Below, piece after piece: positions 7,048 through 11,008 of a DNA stretch of 11,008 nt; position 1 is the first letter of the stretch, and each line of letters begins with the position of its first letter. Position numbers and translations under genes: made by a program. Origin of the DNA: an uncultured Lachnospiraceae bacterium (GTDB taxonomy: Bacteria > Bacillota > Clostridia > Lachnospirales > Lachnospiraceae); contig CACZQT010000391.1 in the NCBI GenBank assembly GCA_902783295.1, forward strand, positions 1 to 11,008, written 5' to 3'. The notes beneath the pieces are model-generated. The model was given only the letters and a program-made list of their open reading frames with translations. It made no database searches and was not told where the DNA came from.

Positions 7048-7175
7048 GTAATGACCTCCTTTAATGACCGGGATTTCGTTCTCCCGTCGTAGTTTTGAAC
7101 CTTTGCCCAGTCATACCGCCCGAAACATTTTCCTCAGATCGAGGCAGATTCCTCCCCGGTGCAAGGTTTCCTCGA
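7048..7175 (-). promoter_or_regulatory. Conserved structured leader RNA, copy 1 (candidate riboswitch)
   Basis: This is a leader of about 127 nt between the predicted start near 7174 and ATG 7047. Pairing on the minus strand: AACC (7168-7165) with GGTT (7101-7098); TTGC (7164-7161) with GCAA (7106-7103); CTGCC (7147-7143) with GGCGG (7120-7116). A later stem, GACGGGA (7088-7082) with TCCCGGTC, sits just before the AAAGGAGG site. The same pairings exist in copy 2 with base changes. Reading frames through the two leaders differ, so conservation is not of a peptide. It matches no riboswitch class I can recognise. Confidence 0.5.
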
Positions 7176-7180
7176 ATATG

Positions 7181-7211
7181 ATTATATCACATCCATAGAT
7201 GTTTTCCACAA
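7181..7211 (-). promoter_or_regulatory. Promoter of paralogue 1
   Basis: On the minus strand: extended -10 TGATATAAT (TATAAT at 7186-7181) and a weak -35 TTGTGG (7211-7206) with a 19-base spacer. The same arrangement occurs in copy 2 (TTGTAG, 19 bases, TATAAT), which supports it. Confidence 0.7.
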
Positions 7212-7232
7212 TATTTTGCATAATATGCGTGA

Positions 7233-7308
7233 AATAACAGAGAGACAGAGGGACAGTCCCCTTGTCCTTGCCGGGACAAGGGGACTGTCCCTCTGTCTCT
7301 CTGTTATT
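7233..7308. terminator. Perfect 35-bp inverted repeat after paralogue 2
   Basis: The arms 7233-7267 and 7274-7308 are perfect complements around TTGCCG; each contains GAGACAGAGGGACAGTCCCC. It lies 11 bases after the stop of the gene at 7320 and 21 bases before the -35 of paralogue 1, so it should insulate the two units. The outer AATAACAG/CTGTTATT arms supply a modest A/T tract on either strand. It is the largest and most regular member of the GGGGAC/GTCCC family here. Confidence 0.75.
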
Positions 7309-7319
7309 CTTATGCCCTG

Positions 7320-7856
7320 TTACTTGATTTTCAGGTTCAGTTTCGCCGTCGCATTCCCGACATAGAAGAAGATGTATACCGTCGAACCCTTCTTCAGTTT
7401 CAGTTTGGCTGTTCTGGTGGCGAGAATCGCTGATGTTGTTTTATCCTTGCTTGCGTACTTTGCCACACCGTACCATGCAGTGCTGGTCTTGCCGCCTGTC
7501 GTCGTAAATTCCTGCTTATTCAGATATGTCTTGCTGTAGCCTTTCTCCGGAAGGCTGATATACGAATATCCGTTGGAAGTGAAACCTTTTACATTGGACA
7601 GCCCCGTGTAGGTAAAGGTATATTTCTTGGTTTTAGGGACCACAAACTTTGCATACCCGCTCTTGGCAATCTGCAGTGTATTCGTTCCTGTTTTTACCGT
7701 CGTGGCTTTCTTCGCCAGTGTTTTAGTATACTCAACACTGAAGCTCTGTGTTTTTACCTTCTTGACAGCTGCTTCTGCACTCGGTGCCATAACAGCCAGG
7801 AAAAGGACTGCCAGCAGGATCACACTGACGATTCTTTTTGTGTTTCTCGTTTTCAT
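7320..7856 (-). CDS. Small exported Lys-rich protein, paralogue 2
   Basis: This is a 178-residue protein of unknown function, the tandem paralogue of the gene at 6508-7047. The signal peptide is almost the same (MKTRNTKRIVSVILLAVLFL, then AVMAPSAEAA). The mature region keeps the blocks KKVKTQ (32-37), SGYAKF (66-71), PKTKKYTFTYTG (74-85), GGKTSTAWYGVAKYAS (121-136) and ATRTAKLKLKKGSTVYI (146-162), plus TAKLNLKIK at the C-terminus. The central part (about 86-118) differs most and may be the variable, ligand-facing part (inference). ATG 7856 follows AAAGGAGG by seven bases. It has its own promoter and leader upstream and a strong hairpin downstream, so it is a single-gene unit. The mature protein is basic and Cys-free. 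Nothing in the sequence points to an enzyme; a structural, adhesive or binding role is a guess. Confidence 0.85.
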   Translation of the reverse strand: MKTRNTKRIVSVILLAVLFLAVMAPSAEAAVKKVKTQSFSVEYTKTLAKKATTVKTGTNTLQIAKSGYAKFVVPKTKKYTFTYTGLSNVKGFTSNGYSYISLPEKGYSKTYLNKQEFTTTGGKTSTAWYGVAKYASKDKTTSAILATRTAKLKLKKGSTVYIFFYVGNATAKLNLKIK

Positions 7857-7983
7857 AAATAACCTCCTTTGTTGTCCGGGATTTCATTTCCCCCGTTATA
7901 GTTCCGAACCTTTGCACAGTCACACTGCCTGAAACGTTTTCCCGAACAGGGCAGATTCCTCCCCGGTGCACAGGTTCTCTCAT
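7857..7983 (-). promoter_or_regulatory. Conserved structured leader RNA, copy 2 (candidate riboswitch)
   Basis: This leader of about 126 nt is homologous to 7048-7175. Pairing on the minus strand: GAACC (7977-7973) with GGTTC (7910-7906); TGCAC (7970-7966) with GTGCA (7917-7913); CTGCC (7954-7950) with GGCAG (7929-7925). Two blocks are nearly unchanged from copy 1: CACCGGGGAGGAATCTGCC, and GACTG followed one base later by GCAAAGGTTC. A CGGG/CCCG stem lies just before the ribosome binding site, where it could control translation. Confidence 0.5.
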
Positions 7984-7988
7984 ATATC

Positions 7989-8019
7989 ATTATATCACGT
8001 TCATATTTGTTTGCTACAA
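7989..8019 (-). promoter_or_regulatory. Promoter of paralogue 2
   Basis: On the minus strand: TTGTAG (8019-8014), 19 bases, then an extended -10 TGATATAAT with TATAAT at 7994-7989. Predicted start near 7982. Confidence 0.7.
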
Positions 8020-8073
8020 AATTTTTGCGCGGTATCAGTAAGATAATTGTCTTTTTACGTACCGCCTGCAAGC

Positions 8074-8095
8074 TTCAAGACTCGCTTGCGAGTCT
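8074..8095. repeat. Second copy of the AGACTCGC/GCGAGTCT palindrome
   Basis: Eight-bp arms at 8078-8085 and 8088-8095 enclose TT. Read on the minus strand it matches 4737-4758 over 22 bases, so the two copies are in opposite orientation. It lies between dhuD and paralogue 2, directly next to a GGGGAC-type element. Confidence 0.6.
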
Positions 8096-8098
8096 AAT

Positions 8099-8130
8099 AC
8101 AAGGGGACAGTCCCCCTGTACTTCCCTTGT
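8099..8130. terminator. REP-like hairpin after the SDR gene
   Basis: The arms ACAAGGG (8099-8105) and CCCTTGT (8124-8130) flank a core with GGGGAC-A-GTCCCC (8103-8115), so two alternative folds are possible. It begins three bases past the stop of the minus-strand gene ending at 8133, a natural terminator place. It belongs to the GGGGAC/GTCCC family. Confidence 0.55.
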
Positions 8131-8132
8131 CC

Positions 8133-8933
8133 TTACGGCTGCTTCCCGATGTACGCCAGAATACCTCCGTCCACATACAGGATATGGCCGTTTACAAAAT
8201 CCGAGGCTTCCGATGCCAGGAAAACCGCAGCTCCCATCAGATCTTCCGGTGTTCCCCAGCGTTCTGCAGGCGTCTTGGAAATGATGAAACGGTCAAAAGG
8301 ATGCCGGCTGCCGTCCGCCTGTCTTTCACGCAGCGGAGCTGTCTGCGGCGTTGCGATATACCCGGGGCCGATGCCGTTGCACTGTATATTCCAGGCACCG
8401 TATTCCGATGCGATATTCCTGGTGAGCATCTTCAGGCCGCCCTTTGCCGCCGCATAGGCAGAAACGGTTTCTCTCCCCAGTTCGCTCATCATGGAGCAGA
8501 TATTGATAATCTTACCTCTCCGGCGCTCCATCATCCCCGGAAGCACGGCCTTCGACGTAATAAAGGCCGCAGTCAGGTCGATGTCCACCACTTCCCTGAA
8601 TTCCTCCACAGACATCTGCACCATCGGGATCCGCTTAATAATCCCCGCATTGTTGACAAGAATCTCTACCGGTCCCAGCTCTTTTTCAATCTTCTGCACC
8701 AGGCCGGCGACTTCCTCTTCTATCGTAACATCACAGATATATCCCCGGGCATCGATGCCCTTTTCGCGGTACGCCGCCAGGGCTTTTTCCAAATGCTCCT
8801 GCCCGCGGCAGTTAAACGCGATTTTCGCGCCGGCTCCCGCCAGGCCTTCCGCAATGGCAAAACCGATTCCGTAGGCGCCGCCCGTCACCAGGGCTGTCTT
8901 CCCCTCCAGAGAAAATTTCTTCAGAATATCCAT
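8133..8933 (-). CDS. dhuD: SDR dehydrogenase, DhuD / gluconate 5-dehydrogenase type
   Basis: This is a 266-residue classical short-chain dehydrogenase. The cofactor loop TGGAYGIG (17-24), NNAG (94-97), Ser147 and YAAAK (Tyr160, Lys164) are all present. The stretch INICSMMSELGRETVSAYAAAKGG and the ending ASDFVNGHILYVDGG closely follow IdnO-like gluconate 5-dehydrogenases. Next to an RpiB-family isomerase, the best reading is DhuD: reduction of 3-deoxy-D-glycero-2,5-hexodiulosonate to 2-keto-3-deoxygluconate with NAD(P)H, in breakdown of unsaturated uronates. The usual catalytic-tetrad Asn appears to be Asp119 (DIDLTAAF); I recall this in close relatives, so it may be a subfamily trait. ATG 8933 follows GGGAG by seven bases; a GTG at 8951 would add six residues that include the ribosome binding site. 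It is probably co-transcribed with the isomerase gene 70 bases upstream. Confidence 0.85.
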   Translation of the reverse strand: MDILKKFSLEGKTALVTGGAYGIGFAIAEGLAGAGAKIAFNCRGQEHLEKALAAYREKGIDARGYICDVTIEEEVAGLVQKIEKELGPVEILVNNAGIIKRIPMVQMSVEEFREVVDIDLTAAFITSKAVLPGMMERRRGKIINICSMMSELGRETVSAYAAAKGGLKMLTRNIASEYGAWNIQCNGIGPGYIATPQTAPLRERQADGSRHPFDRFIISKTPAERWGTPEDLMGAAVFLASEASDFVNGHILYVDGGILAYIGKQP

Positions 8934-8970
8934 TTCGTTTCTCCCTTTCACAACGATTTCCAGAGATCCA

Positions 8971-8995
8971 GGACAGGGGGACTGTCCCTCTGTTC
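8971..8995. repeat. REP-like palindrome between dhuI and dhuD
   Basis: GGACAG (8971-8976) pairs with CTGTCC (8982-8987); alternatively CAGGGGGAC pairs with GTCCCTCTG with one mismatch. It fills most of the 70-base gap between the two minus-strand genes and shares GGGGACTGTCCCTCTGT with the arm at 7280-7296. Inside an operon it could lower expression of the downstream gene or stabilise the upstream message. Confidence 0.55.
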
Positions 8996-9003
8996 TGCCT
9001 TTT

Positions 9004-9636
9004 TTACAGAGACTTCAGGAAGGAGGCGATCTCTTCCGATTTGCAGTTCGGGTAAAACAGTTCCGCGAAGTGCTCGCCGCTGATCGTTTCCCGCACAAAC
9101 TCCGGATCCAGTTCCTTCAGAATTGTCAGCATATCTTTCGTCGTGACCGCCTTTACCCCGTCCAGGATCTTCTTGTTCCGCTGTTCGGGTTCCACGCGTT
9201 CCGGCGGATATCCGCCGCCGCTTTCGCTGCCGAAAAGCTTTTCAAACATGTAGGTAAGCGTCAGTTCGCCGCCCCAGCCGAATTTCTTCGCGAAAGGAAT
9301 GGAAATCGCGTTGCCGTCATTGATCTGGGCAAACATAAACGCATCCTCCACGTCCTCCACATGCCCGCAGAGCACCTTCGGGAATACATTGCAGGCCAGC
9401 ATGGCCCCTTCTCCGGTCCCGCAGCCGGTGATGACATAATCCGCCGCTCCGGCATTGATCAGGATGGCTGCCAGCAGACCGGCTTTCACATAAGTAATCT
9501 GGCACGCGTCATCCGGCGTATACATCCCGTAATTGTCCACGATGTGACCCATAGGTTCCACAACACTTTTCAGGCATCTCTCCGCCAGCGCATTCTTCGC
9601 CGCCTGGCTGTTTTCATTGATCAATGCGATCCTCAT
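9004..9636 (-). CDS. dhuI: RpiB/LacA/LacB family isomerase, probable DhuI
   Basis: This is a 210-residue cytoplasmic isomerase. The N-terminal MRIALINENSQAAKN, the loop ITGCGTGEGAMLACN (69-83) with Cys72, and the stretch INDGNAISIPFAKKFGWGGE (105-124) fit the RpiB/LacAB fold. The extra C-terminal segment with GGGYPPERVEPEQRN and the total length fit the longer subfamily containing streptococcal DhuI, rather than true ribose-5-phosphate isomerase B (about 150 residues). DhuI converts 4-deoxy-L-threo-5-hexosulose-uronate to 3-deoxy-D-glycero-2,5-hexodiulosonate, which the SDR next door reduces. ATG 9636 follows CAGGAGG by five bases. A promoter lies at 9692-9720. It heads a two-gene operon. No lyase, unsaturated glucuronyl hydrolase, KDG kinase or aldolase is in view, so those steps must be encoded elsewhere. 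Confidence 0.82.
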   Translation of the reverse strand: MRIALINENSQAAKNALAERCLKSVVEPMGHIVDNYGMYTPDDACQITYVKAGLLAAILINAGAADYVITGCGTGEGAMLACNVFPKVLCGHVEDVEDAFMFAQINDGNAISIPFAKKFGWGGELTLTYMFEKLFGSESGGGYPPERVEPEQRNKKILDGVKAVTTKDMLTILKELDPEFVRETISGEHFAELFYPNCKSEEIASFLKSL

Positions 9637-9691
9637 TCTGTCCTCCTGTTCCCCTTTTTCATCTCAAAGGTAAAAAATTCCAAGCGAACCA

Positions 9692-9720
9692 ATAATATCA
9701 TACAATTACGGAATATGCAA
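9692..9720 (-). promoter_or_regulatory. Promoter of the dhuI-dhuD pair
   Basis: On the minus strand: TTGCAT (9720-9715), a 17-base spacer, TATTAT (9697-9692), giving a leader of about 50 bases. I see no clear operator or catabolite-repression site around it. Confidence 0.55.
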
Positions 9721-9798
9721 TTTGTCTGTAATTTCTGCAGATATCCCGTTTGTCAAATCTGAAAAACCACCTTCCTCTCTTCGCGGCAGGTCAGGGGA

Positions 9799-9827
9799 TT
9801 GCCATACCGTCTTTTTCATGATATCAT
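9799..9827 (+). promoter_or_regulatory. Promoter of the Ig-like/flavodoxin gene
   Basis: TTGCCA (9799-9804), a 17-base spacer, TATCAT (9822-9827). The -10 overlaps a palindrome ATGATATCAT (9818-9827). Predicted start near 9834, about 40 bases before the start codon. Confidence 0.5.
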
Positions 9828-9872
9828 CAGACTATCAGCATAGAGAGTAACCGGAAAAGGAGATGAAAGGAA

Positions 9873-11008
9873 ATGATGCACGTAAAAGCAATGACTCACA
9901 CAGCATCGTCCGCTGCTGACGGAGGTTTCGGTGCCGGCGCCGGAAACAGAAAAACCGTTTGCTGCAAACTGCTGGCCCTGCTCTTTGCCGTCATGGTTTT
10001 CTGTCTGCCGGTGAATATGCCGGCGGAAGCAGCCGTCAAAAACAAGATCACGGTAAAGTCGGTAAACACGGGGAAAGTTACGATTGCAGCCGGTGCAAAA
10101 TACAGCCTGAACGCCTCGGCCGTCACCGGCAAACTGACGTATAAATCCTCCAGACCCGGAGTGGTATCGGTCAGTTCCAAGGGCGTTCTGAAAGGAAAAA
10201 AATCAGGGACTGCTGTCATCACAATTTCCGGCGGGCAGAAAGTTTCAAAGAAAATCTCGGTGTCCGTGGTAAAGAAATCGAAGTTCAAAGCGGTAAAGAG
10301 CCTAAAGCTCAAGGGGGCCAGCGGGAAAATGTCCGTAGGCCAGACGCAGAAACTGAAAGCCTCCTTTACCCCGTCAAATGCTTCCAATAAAAACCTGATC
10401 TTCTCTTCTTCAAACAAGAAGGCAGTCACAGTAAGCGCCGGGGGCAAAGTAACCGCTAAAATGGCCGGTTCCGCAAAAATCACCGTTGCCAGCAGCCAGA
10501 ATCCCAAAGCCAGGGCTACGCTGAGTGTCCACGTGGAAAAGCCTTCAGAGAGCAGCGGAAGCCACATCCTGGTGGCCTGTTTTTCCGCCACCGGGCACAC
10601 CGCCCCGATCGCAAAATACGCAGCGGAAATTCTCGGCGCGGATTATTATGAAATCGAAGCCAAAGATCCCTATACGGAGGCAGACCTTGCATATTATACA
10701 GGCGGCCGCTGCGACCAGGAACAGGATGATCCGGACGTACGCCCTGCCATCTCCGGCAGCGTGGATAACATGGATCAGTATGATACCGTCCTGATCGGCC
10801 ACCCCATCTGGCACGGCCAGGCACCGCGCATTATCAGCACCTTCCTGGAGAGTTATGATTTCTCCGGGAAGACTCTCACGACCTTCTGCACATCCGCATC
10901 CAGCGGTCTGGGTTCCAGCGCTTCCAATCTGTACGGGCTTGTGCCGGAGAATGTAACCTGGCTGGAAAGCAGGCGTTTCCCGATCGGGGCGGAAAAGGAA
11001 GCGGTTGC
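9873..11008 (+). CDS. Exported protein: two Big_2 Ig-like domains fused to a flavodoxin domain (3' end cut)
   Basis: 378 codons are seen and the frame is open at the window edge. Residues 1-54 form a signal peptide with an unusually long polar start (about 26 residues), a hydrophobic core LLALLFAVMVFCLP (33-46) and AEA/A cleavage at about 53. Two Ig-like modules of the Big_2 type follow: about 57-135 (SSRPGVVSVSSKGVLKGKKSGTAVITI) and about 140-226 (SSSNKKAVTV, GGKVTAKMAGSAKITV). From residue 232 a flavodoxin domain (Flavodoxin_4-like) begins: ILVACFSATGHTAPIAKYAA with the FMN phosphate loop at 237-243, then IGHPIWHGQAP (308-318) and TFCTSASSG. The loops match FMN-binding sites. If exported, it would place a flavin redox module outside the membrane, held by Ig-like spacers. 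Start ATG 9873 has AAGGAG ten bases before; ATG 9876 is equally possible. It is divergent from dhuI. Confidence 0.85.
   Translation, partial: MMHVKAMTHTASSAADGGFGAGAGNRKTVCCKLLALLFAVMVFCLPVNMPAEAAVKNKITVKSVNTGKVTIAAGAKYSLNASAVTGKLTYKSSRPGVVSVSSKGVLKGKKSGTAVITISGGQKVSKKISVSVVKKSKFKAVKSLKLKGASGKMSVGQTQKLKASFTPSNASNKNLIFSSSNKKAVTVSAGGKVTAKMAGSAKITVASSQNPKARATLSVHVEKPSESSGSHILVACFSATGHTAPIAKYAAEILGADYYEIEAKDPYTEADLAYYTGGRCDQEQDDPDVRPAISGSVDNMDQYDTVLIGHPIWHGQAPRIISTFLESYDFSGKTLTTFCTSASSGLGSSASNLYGLVPENVTWLESRRFPIGAEKEAV

Noticed and set aside
7048..7983. Cyclic di-GMP class I riboswitch in the paralogue leaders
   Set aside because: The GCAAAG piece after GAC resembles that class, but the upstream GGCAAAC strand and the GAAA tetraloop helix are missing. 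I also could not fit the ydaO (c-di-AMP), ZTP or SAM-I consensus.
7853..8071. Possible small peptide gene in the leader of paralogue 2
   Set aside because: The frame is not kept in the homologous leader of paralogue 1, where the same nucleotides are read in another frame and stop early.
4420..8995. CRISPR array from the repeated GGGAC units
   Set aside because: Spacing is irregular (about 0.8-2 kb), the units differ in length, and no cas gene is present.
8007..9083. Plus-strand open frame of 358 codons over the SDR gene
   Set aside because: It runs antisense to dhuD with its Rossmann motifs and spans intergenic palindromes; no ribosome binding site.
9896..10600. Minus-strand open frame of 234 codons over the Ig-like region
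   Set aside because: The hydrophobic-looking product comes from reading the complement of Lys/Ala/Thr-rich Ig-like codons; the plus-strand frame has signal peptide and domains.

Overview
The window looks like chromosomal DNA from a Gram-positive anaerobe of the Clostridia, most likely a Lachnospiraceae-type gut organism. This is inferred from moderately GC-rich genes, strong AGGAGG ribosome binding sites, several Sec-exported proteins with Lys/Ser/Thr/Gly-rich mature parts, Big_2-type Ig-like domains, and a B12-binding radical SAM/DUF4080 enzyme. There are no rRNA or tRNA genes, no CRISPR array, and no transposase or phage gene. Both window ends cut through genes.

Layout. Positions 1-4398 are all minus strand. 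An apparent operon lrgA - lrgB - membrane RCK_C protein - calcineurin-like phosphoesterase starts from a good sigma-A-type promoter at 4472-4500. It is followed by an exported transglutaminase-like protein that runs off the left edge. Positions 4399-4776 form a divergent intergenic region packed with inverted repeats, including a 93-bp MITE-like long hairpin. Positions 4777-6450 encode a plus-strand B12-binding radical SAM protein, ending at a perfect 19-bp hairpin shared with the convergent gene.

Positions 6508-8019 hold two tandem minus-strand paralogues of a small exported Lys-rich protein of unknown function. The duplicated unit includes the gene, its promoter and a roughly 125-nt non-coding leader. 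The leaders keep the same pairing potential and look like a structured cis-regulatory RNA. Positions 8133-9636 encode an SDR dehydrogenase and an RpiB-family isomerase on the minus strand. They match the DhuI/DhuD pair that handles unsaturated uronates released from glycosaminoglycans or pectin. Divergent promoters at 9692-9827 separate this pair from a plus-strand gene that leaves the right edge. That gene encodes an exported protein with two Ig-like domains fused to a flavodoxin domain.

Dispersed palindromes built on GGGGAC(A/T)GTCCC followed by TCTGTC occur at least five times between 4.4 and 9.0 kb. They sit in leaders, at gene ends and in one intercistronic gap, like REP elements reused as terminators. 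A second palindrome family (AGACTCGC-AA-GCGAGTCT) occurs twice in opposite orientation.

The most interesting items are the duplicated secreted protein with its conserved leader RNA, the exported Ig-like/flavodoxin fusion, and the LrgAB-RCK_C operon whose LrgA carries an unusual glycine/serine-rich tail.
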